64,000 nucleotides of DNA from Parasutterella secunda (GTDB lineage: Bacteria; Pseudomonadota; Gammaproteobacteria; Burkholderiales; Burkholderiaceae_F). The position numbers were made by a program, and so were the translations under genes. The stretch is from NCBI RefSeq assembly GCF_016901835.1, contig NZ_JACJKX010000014.1, positions 1 through 64,000 of the forward strand. Direction: 5' to 3'. Under the pieces are notes generated by a model. That model was not told the DNA's origin and did no database searches. It worked only from the letters and a program-made list of their open reading frames with translations. Shown piece by piece: positions 26,122 to 34,974 of the stretch; the first letter of the stretch is position 1; each line of letters opens with the position of its first letter.

Positions 26122-27501
26122 ATGTTAGGTGTCCTTATCGTATTAGTGTCAGTAGCAGTCATTTGCTGGCTGATCGTTAAAAAGTTTTACCCATCCTGGT
26201 CATTGTTTGTCGTCGGTATTGTGACGATTGCTATCGTAGCTGCCATAACGGGTGATCCCGTTGCAACAGGTAAAAAGGCAACCGGCTTTATCGGCTTTGA
26301 CATCCTGGGCGTTTTCGGTGGTCTGCTTCAATCTCGCGCCGGTGGCCTTGGTATGAACATTATGATCATCGGCGGTTTCGGTTATTACATGAACAAAATC
26401 GGAGCCACAAGTGCCTTGGTGCATGTTTGCACTCGTCCCATGTCCATGATCAACTCTCCATACATCATCATGGTATTAGGTTATGTGGTGGGGCAATGCT
26501 TAAATGTAGTCCTCGGATCAGCAGTAGGTTTAGCCATTTTGATGATGGTAACGGTCTATCCGTTAATGCTGAGCGCAGGCGTCAGTCGTCAAGCTGCGTG
26601 TGCCTCTGTTGTGATGACGGGCGGTTTCGGCATTAGTCCTTTAGGTGCTAACAATATAGTAGCCAGTAAGTTGACCGGCATTCACGTCATGAACATTTTC
26701 GTGGATTATCAGCTCGTTATCGCCCCGGTTACTTTAGTTATTGTCTGCATCGTCCACTACTTCGTTCAACGCTATCTGGACAAAAAAGATTTGGCAAGCG
26801 GTCGCATCACTCAAGAGGATTTTATTGCCAAAGATTTGTCGGATGGCGATAAGAGCGAAAAAGCTCCGGGCTTTTATGCGATCTTCCCCCTGGTACCGTT
26901 GGTTTTTCTCTTTATCTTCTCACCTTTGGTCTACAAGGGCATCAAACTGGACATCATCAATGCCGTCATGGCTTCTATGGTGATCACCTTTGTCATTGAC
27001 TGCTTTGTGCGCCGCGATATCAAGACATCCTTTGCCTACATCAAGACGTTCTTTGAAGGCATGGGCAAAATTTTCTCCTCAACCGTCGTTTTGATTGTTT
27101 GTGCTGAAACGTTTGCTGCAGGCCTGACACGTTCGGGCGGTATCCAAACGTTAATCGAAGCTGCCAGCAACTTAGGTAGTGGCTACATCATCGTCTATAC
27201 GATCATGTTCCTGATTGTCGGTCTGTGTACTTTTGTGATGGGTTCCGGTAATGCTGCATTCTTTAGCTTTGCTCCAATGATTCCCGGAATTTGTCAAACC
27301 GTCGGCGGTAATGCTCAGTGGATGCTCACCGGTATGCAATTATCTTCCGGTTGTATCCGCTCGATGAGCCCGATTGCCGGGTGTGTGATTGCTGCGGCAG
27401 GTTTAGCAAATATTTCGCCATTTGAAATTGTTCGTCGTTCAGCAATCCCGATGCTTACGGCCTTTTTCGTGATTTACATCATGTCCTGCATGCTGGTTTA
27501 A
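26122..27501 (+). CDS. dcuC: DcuC-family C4-dicarboxylate transporter
   Basis: The 459-residue inner-membrane carrier has about 12 hydrophobic segments and aligns along its length with E. coli DcuC: SRAGGLGMNIMIIGGFGYYM, INSPYIIMVLGYVVGQ, SAVGLAILMM, VQRYLDKKD, the conserved VMGSGNAAFFSFAPMIP and RSMSPIAGCVIAAAGLANIS. DcuC carries succinate export and dicarboxylate exchange in anaerobic growth. Here it is paired with an M20 peptidase under a GntR regulator, so import of a dicarboxylate-like peptide or amide is also possible. It ends at a strong terminator. Confidence 0.87.
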   Translation: MLGVLIVLVSVAVICWLIVKKFYPSWSLFVVGIVTIAIVAAITGDPVATGKKATGFIGFDILGVFGGLLQSRAGGLGMNIMIIGGFGYYMNKIGATSALVHVCTRPMSMINSPYIIMVLGYVVGQCLNVVLGSAVGLAILMMVTVYPLMLSAGVSRQAACASVVMTGGFGISPLGANNIVASKLTGIHVMNIFVDYQLVIAPVTLVIVCIVHYFVQRYLDKKDLASGRITQEDFIAKDLSDGDKSEKAPGFYAIFPLVPLVFLFIFSPLVYKGIKLDIINAVMASMVITFVIDCFVRRDIKTSFAYIKTFFEGMGKIFSSTVVLIVCAETFAAGLTRSGGIQTLIEAASNLGSGYIIVYTIMFLIVGLCTFVMGSGNAAFFSFAPMIPGICQTVGGNAQWMLTGMQLSSGCIRSMSPIAGCVIAAAGLANISPFEIVRRSAIPMLTAFFVIYIMSCMLV

Positions 27502-27533
27502 ACCGGAAAATACTTTCTTTCATGCAACGTTTT

Positions 27534-27559
27534 CCGCCCGACTTTCGGGCGGTTTTTTT
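27534..27559 (+). terminator. Intrinsic terminator of the peptidase-dcuC unit
   Basis: CCGCCCG-ACTTT-CGGGCGG followed by seven T residues. Confidence 0.93.
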
Positions 27560-27758
27560 GCTTAACGGAAACCAAACTTCGCAATAATGCGAAAACAAAA
27601 AGTCATCCCGACACAAGAATTCGAAACAAATTAGTACGCTCAATACCCTTATTGATAATGGGAAAATTAGGCAACAATCTGCACCAGTTGAGGAAACCCT
27701 AAGAGGCAATTAGCAATAAGCTTACGAGTGAAAAATCTTTATCAGGGAGAGAGAGAAA

Positions 27759-28160
27759 ATGTCTGAAGAAAAGTTCGGTCCCTTTGCACGGGGCGACAAA
27801 AATGAAGCCTGTGCAAAATACTTTATCGGTCAGAGTTACCTCAACATGTTAACGAAAACCGGAGTGGTTACCGCCAATGTCACATTCGAGCCCGGCTGCC
27901 GTAACAACTGGCATATTCATCATAAAGGCGGTCAGATTCTTCTGGTAACCGCCGGACGCGGTTACTATCAGGAATGGGGAAAAGAAGCCCGTGAATTGCA
28001 TCCCGGCGACGTGGTCAATATTCCGCCTGAAGTCAAACACTGGCACGGAGCGGCCCACGACAGTTGGTTTGCCCATATTGCTATTGAAGCTCCGGCCGAA
28101 GGCGCCGGTAACGAATGGTGTGAACCGGTAACTGACGAAGAGTACCAAAAGCTCGCTTAA
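27759..28160 (+). CDS. Cupin-domain protein
   Basis: This 133-residue single-domain cupin has motif 1 WHIHHKGGQILLVTAGRG (His ligands and Glu replaced by Gln in GGQ) and motif 2 PGDVVNIPPEVKHWHGA with the second His. The family is often found with carboxymuconolactone decarboxylase proteins; one such gene lies in this window at 2552 but is far away. Metal binding is likely, the reaction is unknown. A strong GGGAGAGAGAG ribosome site precedes the ATG. Single gene with a terminator. Confidence 0.87.
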   Translation: MSEEKFGPFARGDKNEACAKYFIGQSYLNMLTKTGVVTANVTFEPGCRNNWHIHHKGGQILLVTAGRGYYQEWGKEARELHPGDVVNIPPEVKHWHGAAHDSWFAHIAIEAPAEGAGNEWCEPVTDEEYQKLA

Positions 28161-28167
28161 CGCATTA

Positions 28168-28194
28168 AAGGCCGGTTTTTAGCCGGCCATTTTC
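28168..28194 (+). terminator. Intrinsic terminator of the cupin gene
   Basis: GGCCGG / CCGGCC stem with flanking AAA and ATTTTCC; it abuts the stop codon of the convergent gene. Confidence 0.6.
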
Positions 28195-29400
28195 CTAGAA
28201 CATTTCCGGAGGTCGACGAAACCGAACCGGGATTGCGCAAATTCTACGCAACAATACATTTGTTATATTGATCGGAAAATCCAATTCCTTCCAACTTTTA
28301 ACCCACTCAGCAAAATCCTCTTTTGTCCCATACCCGTAATCCCGGTATTTCGTTTCTTTAAATTTGCCTTTTTCCAATTCAGCCACGGCTTGTTTAAAAC
28401 GTTCAAATCCTGAATATCCACCGATATCTTCCGGCGGACGAAGCCCTTGCTTGGAAATTAATTCAGAACTTCTTTTTCTTGAATTAAATACTTTCTTAAG
28501 TTCAATAGTATGGAACCATCCGTCTCCGAAATCATAAAGATATTGGATACCGGAAACAGCGGTAAACATTTGCGCTAAAACCATCTGATTTTCGTCGAAT
28601 ACCTGCTCATCGGGATTTAAACCGAAATCCCAATCCTCGTCATCGGCCATTTTGATTCTGCACAACGCCTGCGCTGTGCTATCCATTAACTTTTCAGGAT
28701 TTTCGGGAATCATAAACTCATGCAGGTGGGCATCATCCCAATTAAAAGCGATCTGTAATACGCGATGGAATTCCTCAAAAGTCAGCGAGGCCGGCACTTC
28801 TAATTCACGGACGATTTTTTCCCGCCCCGCATGAAGGGTGACATCAAGTAACAAGCGCTTGTAATTCCCCTCTGTACCATCAAAATAAATGGCGTAGAAA
28901 CGTACCAACTCTGCGAAATATTTCTCCAAATCCGACTTGCCGGACTCAATCAACAATCGGTTGATTTCCAATATTTCCTCATCGGAAGGCAGATTCTGAG
29001 AAACAACCGATTTAATTAGATCCTGATACTCTTCTTTCCATTTCGCAACGGTCAACGCCGAGCGCCCCCGAACCGGAGTCACACAAGCGTTATCGACAAG
29101 TTTCAGATAATCCTTCTGAGCAAAATCTGCCAATTGGAAATGATCAAAAAGAATTTTCACCGCCCCATGAAAATCTTTGATCACTTCTTTTTGCTCACTC
29201 AACGGAAAAGCAATCACCGTATTGAAGAATTCATTCTTGGCAATGAGCCAAATCCGTTTGCCGATCTTTCCCGGAAAAAGTTCCCATTCAAAAAGAACAC
29301 TGGATATGGAGTGAAAAAAATCCCAATCAGGTAAAGGCTTAAAGTACTCATCTGCTATCTGAAAAAGCGGCAATTTTCCGTAGTTGATACCGAATTGCAT
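28195..29400 (-). CDS. PRiA4_ORF3-like protein with long N-terminal extension
   Basis: The 401-residue protein carries, from about residue 180 to 360, the plasmid pRiA4b ORF-3-like domain: LDVTLHAGREKIVRELEVPA, IAFNWDDAHLHEF, YLYDFGDGWFHTIEL and PPEDIGGYSGF. The N-terminal 170 residues are unlike anything I recognise and contain no motif. The domain is widespread in bacteria, sometimes with IS1096-type elements, and its function is unknown. No transposase or repeat is next to it. A G+C content slightly lower than its neighbours hints at transfer but this is weak. Single gene. Confidence 0.75.
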   Translation of the reverse strand: MQFGINYGKLPLFQIADEYFKPLPDWDFFHSISSVLFEWELFPGKIGKRIWLIAKNEFFNTVIAFPLSEQKEVIKDFHGAVKILFDHFQLADFAQKDYLKLVDNACVTPVRGRSALTVAKWKEEYQDLIKSVVSQNLPSDEEILEINRLLIESGKSDLEKYFAELVRFYAIYFDGTEGNYKRLLLDVTLHAGREKIVRELEVPASLTFEEFHRVLQIAFNWDDAHLHEFMIPENPEKLMDSTAQALCRIKMADDEDWDFGLNPDEQVFDENQMVLAQMFTAVSGIQYLYDFGDGWFHTIELKKVFNSRKRSSELISKQGLRPPEDIGGYSGFERFKQAVAELEKGKFKETKYRDYGYGTKEDFAEWVKSWKELDFPINITNVLLRRICAIPVRFRRPPEMF

Positions 29401-29429
29401 ATCAATTCTCCACTATCAGTTAAGTCCTT

Positions 29430-30752
29430 CTATTGCGCCGTTGCTTGACCTTCTTTGTTTTCAATACAAGAGACCAGCACCTTATCAATTCGACGTCCAT
29501 CCATGTCGACAACTTCAAAGCGCCAATCATCCCACGTGACCACATCGCCTGTCTTAGGTAAATGTCCTGTCATCCAGATGATCATACCGGCCAACGTGTT
29601 GTAGCGCCCCGCATCTTCATTGGGTAAGGTTTTGAGATTGAGCTGATCTTTAAGTTCCGGCACCGGCATCATCCCGTCAACCAACAGCGATCCGTCTTCA
29701 CGTTTAACCGCCCAATCTTCTTCTCCCGGAACATTTTTAAATTCGCCGGCAATCGCTTCCAACACATCACGGGGACTGACGATACCTTGAACCGAACCGT
29801 ACTCGTCAACGACAATCGCAAGGGGGACATCATTTTTTTTGAAGTTGTCCAACAGTTCCAACCCTGTAAGCGATTCGGGCACATACACAGCAGGAATCAT
29901 GTGTGCCGTAAAGTCCACCTTGCCTGTATCCACTATCTGTTGCAACAGATAACGGGTTGAACAAAGCCCCTTAATATCGTCGAGCGAACCGTCGCAGACC
30001 AGCAATCGTGAGTGCTTGGATGTCAAAAGTTTGCGAACATTATCTTTGGGGCTATCTTGAATATCGATCCATTCAACTTCGTTACTGGGCGTCATCAGCG
30101 TACCGATCGTGCGGTCATCAAGTCTGAAAATATTGCGCACCATGTCGCGCTCTTGGACTTCGATCGTTCCCGCTTCACTGCCTTCCACAACCATCTGATG
30201 AATTTCTTCTTCCGTGACCGCATTTTCTTCAATATCGTGCTTACCGGTCAATTTCAAAAGCAGATCCGTGGAAACGGACAACAATTTCACAAAGGGAGCC
30301 ATCAGGATGGCTAAGAAATTAATCGGCGGAGCAATTCGGCAAGCCACACCTTCCGGGTTCATTTGTCCCAAGCGTTTCGGAACCAATTCACCCAAAACAA
30401 TAGAAAAATAGGTCACCAGCACGACAACCAGAACCAATCCGACACCTTTGGCCGTGTTGATATCAACTCCGAAATTTTCATTAAGCCAAATGGCCACCGG
30501 AGTAGCCAGAGCCGCTTCACCGACAATACCGGACAGAATGCCGATGGATGTGATGCCGACTTGAATAGCCGACAATGCACGGGTCGGCTCCTCGTTTAAT
30601 TTCAAAGCGACCTTAGCACCGGTATTGCCATCATCGATTTTTATTTGCAGACGCGCTTTTCTGCTGGTTACTAGCGCAATCTCACTCATGGCAAAAGCGC
30701 CATTTAAAAGAATCAACGCTAAAAGACACAAAACATTAAACCAATTGTCCAT
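29430..30752 (-). CDS. CNNM/CorC-HlyC family membrane protein
   Basis: The 440-residue protein has an N-terminal DUF21/CNNM transmembrane domain (about 1-195, with MSEIALVTSRKARLQ and GITSIGILSGIVGE), a CBS-domain pair (about 210-335, including MTPSNEVEWID, LAIVVDEYGSVQGIVSPRDVLEAI) and a C-terminal CorC_HlyC domain. Family members are linked to Mg2+/Co2+ efflux or resistance. It is the last gene of a co-directional run from nrdR, with 13 bp to pncC, but may be a separate unit. Confidence 0.92.
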   Translation of the reverse strand: MDNWFNVLCLLALILLNGAFAMSEIALVTSRKARLQIKIDDGNTGAKVALKLNEEPTRALSAIQVGITSIGILSGIVGEAALATPVAIWLNENFGVDINTAKGVGLVLVVVLVTYFSIVLGELVPKRLGQMNPEGVACRIAPPINFLAILMAPFVKLLSVSTDLLLKLTGKHDIEENAVTEEEIHQMVVEGSEAGTIEVQERDMVRNIFRLDDRTIGTLMTPSNEVEWIDIQDSPKDNVRKLLTSKHSRLLVCDGSLDDIKGLCSTRYLLQQIVDTGKVDFTAHMIPAVYVPESLTGLELLDNFKKNDVPLAIVVDEYGSVQGIVSPRDVLEAIAGEFKNVPGEEDWAVKREDGSLLVDGMMPVPELKDQLNLKTLPNEDAGRYNTLAGMIIWMTGHLPKTGDVVTWDDWRFEVVDMDGRRIDKVLVSCIENKEGQATAQ

Positions 30753-30765
30753 TTGTCTTCATCCG

Positions 30766-31266
30766 TTATTTCAAATCGATTTTATTCAAAATTAATTTTT
30801 TCAATCCCAAAAGCGCAGCTTCGATTGTGCTCTCTCTGACTGCGTTGCGGTCGCCCGCAAACTGATGACGTTCCACCACCGGTAGTTGTCCTTTGCGACA
30901 ACAAGCCATAAAAACCGTCCCGACGGGTTTCCCGGGCACTGCTCCTCCGGGACCTGCAATCCCTGTGACTGCCACGGCAATCGTGGCCTGAGAGCGCGCC
31001 AGAGCGCCGCAAACCATCTCCTCGGCGGTCTCTTTGCTGACCGCTCCGAACTTTTGCAGCGTCTCATGACGCACACCCAACAGATCTTCTTTAGATTGAT
31101 TGGAATAGGTCACAAAACCCCGATCAAACCATTGGCTTGAACCGGCTGTTTGAGTAATTGCACAAGCAATGCCGCCTGCCGTGCAGGATTCTGCCGAGGC
31201 GATCACGTCTTCGCTTTTGAGTGCAATTTCTCCCAATTGTTCAGAAAGTTCAACAAACAGTTCCAT
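30766..31266 (-). CDS. pncC: Nicotinamide-nucleotide amidase (CinA C-terminal type)
   Basis: The 166-residue stand-alone CinA-C domain has the catalytic Ser and Lys region in SAESCTAGGIACAITQTAGS, GFVTYSNQSK and the AVTGIAGPGG loop. It hydrolyses NMN to nicotinic acid mononucleotide in pyridine-nucleotide recycling. It starts one base after the pgpA stop and is certainly co-transcribed with it, a pairing conserved in betaproteobacteria. Confidence 0.93.
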   Translation of the reverse strand: MELFVELSEQLGEIALKSEDVIASAESCTAGGIACAITQTAGSSQWFDRGFVTYSNQSKEDLLGVRHETLQKFGAVSKETAEEMVCGALARSQATIAVAVTGIAGPGGAVPGKPVGTVFMACCRKGQLPVVERHQFAGDRNAVRESTIEAALLGLKKLILNKIDLK

Positions 31267-31267
31267 T

Positions 31268-31792
31268 TCAGTACAACACCCATTGAACAGCTAACAAAAC
31301 AAGCCATGCGTAAAGAGCTGCAATCGCATCATCGAGCATGATGCCGAAGCCGTTTTTCATCTTCGTATCAAAGTAGTCTGCCGGAGGCAACTTCACGATA
31401 TCAAAGAAACGGAATGCCAAAAAAGCCGCTATTTGCCAGGCAAGCACAGGAGGCATCAGGGCTAAAAGTAACCAGATGGCAAACACCTCATCAATCACGA
31501 CCGAGCCATGATCAGGCACACCCAAATCATCGGATGTTTTCTGGCACGCCCACGCACCCAGAAAGAATGTCACCGCGACGATGAAAAACCAAGAGGAATA
31601 GGGAATCCAAGGACTTAATAGGACAAACACAAGCCACCCGGCCAGTGTTCCCCATGTCCCGGGAGCCGGACGAATAACACCGCTTCCGAAAAAAGAAGCA
31701 ATCACATGCGCAGGATGATTAAAGGCAAAGCTCCACGTCATCCGCACCTTATTGACAGGGTTGTCGTTGCTGTATTTTTCAAACATTTTCAT
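31268..31792 (-). CDS. pgpA: Phosphatidylglycerophosphatase A
   Basis: The integral membrane phosphatase has the family signature GSGVIRPAPGTWGTLAG and the DHGSVVIDEVFAIWL segment with the acidic metal-binding residues, plus DIVKLPPADYFD. It dephosphorylates phosphatidylglycerophosphate in the inner membrane. The reading frame extends to a TTG at 31807, but I place the start at the ATG at 31792 (174 residues), which overlaps the thiL stop by 14 bp; a second ATG lies two codons on. Which start is used cannot be settled, since the AAAGGA site is either too near or too far. Confidence 0.9.
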   Translation of the reverse strand: MKMFEKYSNDNPVNKVRMTWSFAFNHPAHVIASFFGSGVIRPAPGTWGTLAGWLVFVLLSPWIPYSSWFFIVAVTFFLGAWACQKTSDDLGVPDHGSVVIDEVFAIWLLLALMPPVLAWQIAAFLAFRFFDIVKLPPADYFDTKMKNGFGIMLDDAIAALYAWLVLLAVQWVLY

Positions 31793-32780
31793 TAGCAAAG
31801 TGATCAAATCCTTTAAAGGTATTCATCACTTCACAACCACTATTATCTACCAGTATCAAACCGTCGGGAATAATCGTACCCACTCTGGACAGAACCAAAG
31901 GCTCGCCTTGCATCCGTGCAGTTTTTTCAAATTCCCTCATGGCCGCGCGTGCCTGAGGGGAAGCAGTCCAAACCAACTCATAATCGTCGCCCCCGGCTAA
32001 CTGTGCCTGACGCCTTTCATCGCGACTTCTGGCCCGTAGAGCCTCGCTGACGGCAAGATCGTCAATATTGACACGGGCCCCCACCGATGATCGGGTGAGA
32101 ATATTGCCCAGATCTTTTAAAAAGCCGTCGGAAATGTCTGCACAGGCCGTTGCATAATGAGCCAGAAATTGTCCTAAAGCTATTCGAGGAGTCGGACAAT
32201 CCATCGCGTGAGCCACGTCCTGCGTACAGAGGCCTTTCCACTGACCGGTTCTAAGCATCAACGCCAAATACGCATCGCCCACTCTCCCGCTCACCCAAAT
32301 ATCGTCACCGATTTGCGCCCCTTGACGGGTCAGTCCCTTTTGCACTTCACCGATGGCAGTAATCGTGATGCTAAATGGTGCCTGTTTGTCCTCAATCTTT
32401 GCGGTTTTAGTGGTATCGCCTCCGATCAGAGGGCAAGAAAATTCTTCTGCCGTCTCACGAAGACCTCGGCTGAACGCTTCAAGCCATTTCAAATCGGTCT
32501 GTGGTAATGAAAGAGAAAGGAAAAAACAACGGGGGACGGCTCCGGCTGCAGCCAGGTCCGATAAATTCACGGCAAGAGATTTTTTCCCGACAGTAAAGGG
32601 ATCGGCGTCAGGAAGGAAATGCGTACCGCTTGCTACGGTATCGGTCGTAATCGCCAGGCGGGTTTGTCCCACCTCGACAATCGCGCAATCATCCCCGATC
32701 CCTTGGGTTGACCAATGACCGGGGATTTGAAAATCAAAGAAACGAGAAATCAGCTCTGTTTCACTAAGGCATGAGCCCAT
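31779..32780 (-). CDS. thiL: Thiamine-monophosphate kinase
   Basis: This ATP-dependent kinase of about 333 residues makes thiamine diphosphate from the monophosphate. It has the GIGDDCAIV metal loop, ITTDTVASGTHFLPDADP, SLAVNLSDLAAAGAVPR and the ADISDGFLKDLGN segment. The start at 32780 is chosen because it is 5 bp beyond the nusB stop at 32785; the frame continues upstream into nusB without a ribosome site. The nusB-thiL-pgpA order is conserved in many proteobacteria. Confidence 0.95.
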   Translation of the reverse strand: MGSCLSETELISRFFDFQIPGHWSTQGIGDDCAIVEVGQTRLAITTDTVASGTHFLPDADPFTVGKKSLAVNLSDLAAAGAVPRCFFLSLSLPQTDLKWLEAFSRGLRETAEEFSCPLIGGDTTKTAKIEDKQAPFSITITAIGEVQKGLTRQGAQIGDDIWVSGRVGDAYLALMLRTGQWKGLCTQDVAHAMDCPTPRIALGQFLAHYATACADISDGFLKDLGNILTRSSVGARVNIDDLAVSEALRARSRDERRQAQLAGGDDYELVWTASPQARAAMREFEKTARMQGEPLVLSRVGTIIPDGLILVDNSGCEVMNTFKGFDHFANENV

Positions 32781-32784
32781 ACGG

Positions 32785-33285
32785 TTACTTTTTTGCCCCG
32801 ACCTCGGCAACCCGCACGTCGGCTGCCACTTTATCTAAAACACCGTTGACGTAACGGAAACCGTCCGAGCCACCAAACTGTTTGGCGAGTTCCACCGCTT
32901 CGTTGATCACAACGCGGTACGGAATTTCGAGATGAAACTTCAGTTCATAGCTGCCCAAGAGCAATACTGAGCGTTCCACCAAAGAAAGGCGCGAAATATC
33001 GCGGTCAACGTGTTTGGAGAAAAGAGCCTGCAACTCTTCGGCATTGTCGATCACACCAGCGAGCAATTCCGAAAAATGCTTCTTATCGCAACGCTCAAAA
33101 TCCGCCGCATCAATGCTGGCTCCGGCAACGGGCTCTCCGTCATCACTCAATACACTCAAAAGCGTACGCTCAATCGTGACAGCATCCGAGCCGCTCACCA
33201 ACCATTCGTAGACACCGAGCAGTGCAAATTCACGAGACAACGAGCGTGCACCACGACTCGGGCGATGGGGTTTCACTTCAGTCAT
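32785..33285 (-). CDS. nusB: Transcription antitermination factor NusB
   Basis: The 166-residue all-helical RNA-binding protein has RSLSREFALLGVYEWLV, LVERSVLLLGSYELKFHLEI and VVINEAVELAKQFGGSDGFRYVNGVLDKVA. With NusE it binds boxA of rRNA leaders and supports antitermination. It starts 3 bp after the ribH stop. Confidence 0.96.
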   Translation of the reverse strand: MTEVKPHRPSRGARSLSREFALLGVYEWLVSGSDAVTIERTLLSVLSDDGEPVAGASIDAADFERCDKKHFSELLAGVIDNAEELQALFSKHVDRDISRLSLVERSVLLLGSYELKFHLEIPYRVVINEAVELAKQFGGSDGFRYVNGVLDKVAADVRVAEVGAKK

Positions 33286-33288
33286 TCG

Positions 33289-33768
33289 TTACTCCCCTTC
33301 CTGCATGTCGTATTCAAATTCTTTGCGGATATTGGCCATTTCAACAGCCACCTGTGCGGCATCCGTTCCCTTTTGATGCAAACGGGCCTGAGCCTGTTCG
33401 TCGTTTTCTGTCGTCAGCACCGCATTGGCAATGGGAATATCGAAGTCAAGACCCACTTGCATGATGCCGGAAGCCGATTCATTGGAGACAATTTCAAAGT
33501 GATAGGTTTCACCTCGAATCACCGCACCGATCGCAATCAATGCATCGTACTCTTCGGTAGCGGCCAACTGTTGCAAGGCAAACGGAATTTCAAGAGCGCC
33601 CGGCACCCGCATGAGCGTGATGTCTTCTTCGACCACTCCCAAGCGATCCAATTCAGCCAAGCAGGCTTTCAGAAGGCCCTCTCCGGCATATTCATTAAAG
33701 CGAGACTGAACAATACCGATACGCAAACCGCGTCCGTCTAAAGAGTTCTCAATAATGTCCATGGACAT
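33289..33768 (-). CDS. ribH: 6,7-dimethyl-8-ribityllumazine synthase
   Basis: The 159-residue enzyme has the substrate and catalytic motifs [35 protein letters not shown] (catalytic His) and [12 protein letters not shown]. It condenses 5-amino-6-ribitylamino-uracil with 3,4-dihydroxy-2-butanone 4-phosphate. It follows the OYE gene by a 120-bp gap that may hold an internal promoter (TACAAT at 33817-33812 on the minus strand). No ribB or ribBA gene, which supplies the butanone phosphate, lies in the cluster. Confidence 0.97.
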   Translation of the reverse strand: MSMDIIENSLDGRGLRIGIVQSRFNEYAGEGLLKACLAELDRLGVVEEDITLMRVPGALEIPFALQQLAATEEYDALIAIGAVIRGETYHFEIVSNESASGIMQVGLDFDIPIANAVLTTENDEQAQARLHQKGTDAAQVAVEMANIRKEFEYDMQEGE

Positions 33769-33852
33769 TGTGTTTCTCCAAAGAAAATCTGTTTCTTACC
33801 AAAATTGGCATATTGTACCGTTTTTACCGCTCTTCAACACGCCAGAAACTGC

Positions 33853-33881
33853 AAAATTCAAAGAAAAATCAAACCGCTAGA
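33853..33881. repeat. Intergenic repeat, copy A (28 bp)
   Basis: This stretch (AAATTCAAAGAAAA, then ATCAAACCGCTAGA) matches 45009-45034 at 25 of 26 bases apart from a 2-base indel. It lies between the OYE stop and ribH. Confidence 0.6.
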
Positions 33882-33888
33882 AGCTCGT

Positions 33889-34959
33889 TTAACGATGCAT
33901 GCCACGAACATAAGAAGGCGGGAATTCAACCTTCTCGTTCAATTGCAACGCTGCTTGCCAGCCCCAGTGGGGATTTAAGAGCATCTCTCGCCCCACATCG
34001 ACGAGATCAGCCGTTCCCTCAACCAGTACACTCTCTGCCTGACGAGCGTCCTTAATCAAACCGCAGGCAATCGTGGGCAAACCGGTCTGCAAACGCACGG
34101 CTCGGGCAAAAGGCAGTTGATAGCCGTAACCGACCGGGATTTTCTGATCCTCATGCAAACCGCCCGTGGAAACATCCGCAAATGCGCAGCCATGCGCTTT
34201 GAGAATATTGAGAAAATCTATCGTTTCCTTGAGATTCCAACCGCCTTCAAGCCAATCGGTCGCAGACACCCGAACACCCAACTGCACTTGCGGGGCCGCT
34301 TTTTTCATCGCATCAAACACTGCCAAAGGCAGACGGATACGGTTTTCAAAACTGCCGCCGTATTCATCCGTTCTCAAATTGGAAAGCGGAGAAAGGAATT
34401 GATGCAGAAGGTACCCGTGAGCCATGTGAATTTCAATGGCATCGACACCCGCCTTCTGAGCCCTTTGGGCTGCATAGGCAAAGGCCTGAATGACGGCCTC
34501 AATGCCGCCCGGCAACATTTCTCTGGGCACGGGGCGGTCTGAGCCTGCGCTCACCGCCGAAGGCGCAACAGGCTCCCAACCGCCCTCTTCTTGACTGAGA
34601 TGACCACCCAGCCAAGGCGCACGCTCCGAAGCCTTTCGACCGGCGTGGTTAATCTGCACTGCAATTTTGGTACTCGGATCAATCGCACGCATGGTCTCGA
34701 CGATTTCTGACAAAGACCAACCCAACTCATCGGACCACAATCCCAGATCGGATCCGGAAATACGTCCGTCAGGGGTAACAGCCATCGCTTCAATACAAAC
34801 GAGAGCCGCGCCGGAACCGGCTAGTTTCCCATAATGCACCTTGTGCCAGGTTGTGGCCTTGCCATCTTTGGCTTGGTACTGACACATCGGCGGCACACTG
34901 ATACGGTTTTTCAGCTCCATATCGCCAATTTTGTAAGGCGTAAACAATCGCGTGCGCAT
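33889..34959 (-). CDS. Old yellow enzyme-family NADPH dehydrogenase (YqjM/NamA class)
   Basis: The 356-residue FMN TIM barrel is of the thermophilic-like/YqjM class, shown by PPMCQYQA with Cys26 and Tyr28 in the exact YqjM positions, VQINHAGRKAS, and the His pair in EIHMAHGYLLHQF followed by SNLRTDEYGGSFENR. It reduces activated C=C bonds (enones, maleimides, nitro compounds) with NADPH. The start at 34959 follows AGGAGCG at 8 nt. It sits inside the riboflavin cluster between ribE and ribH, where other bacteria have ribBA, so it may only share supply of flavin or expression. Confidence 0.92.
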   Translation of the reverse strand: MRTRLFTPYKIGDMELKNRISVPPMCQYQAKDGKATTWHKVHYGKLAGSGAALVCIEAMAVTPDGRISGSDLGLWSDELGWSLSEIVETMRAIDPSTKIAVQINHAGRKASERAPWLGGHLSQEEGGWEPVAPSAVSAGSDRPVPREMLPGGIEAVIQAFAYAAQRAQKAGVDAIEIHMAHGYLLHQFLSPLSNLRTDEYGGSFENRIRLPLAVFDAMKKAAPQVQLGVRVSATDWLEGGWNLKETIDFLNILKAHGCAFADVSTGGLHEDQKIPVGYGYQLPFARAVRLQTGLPTIACGLIKDARQAESVLVEGTADLVDVGREMLLNPHWGWQAALQLNEKVEFPPSYVRGMHR

Positions 34960-34974
34960 CTTCAACGCTCCTGA

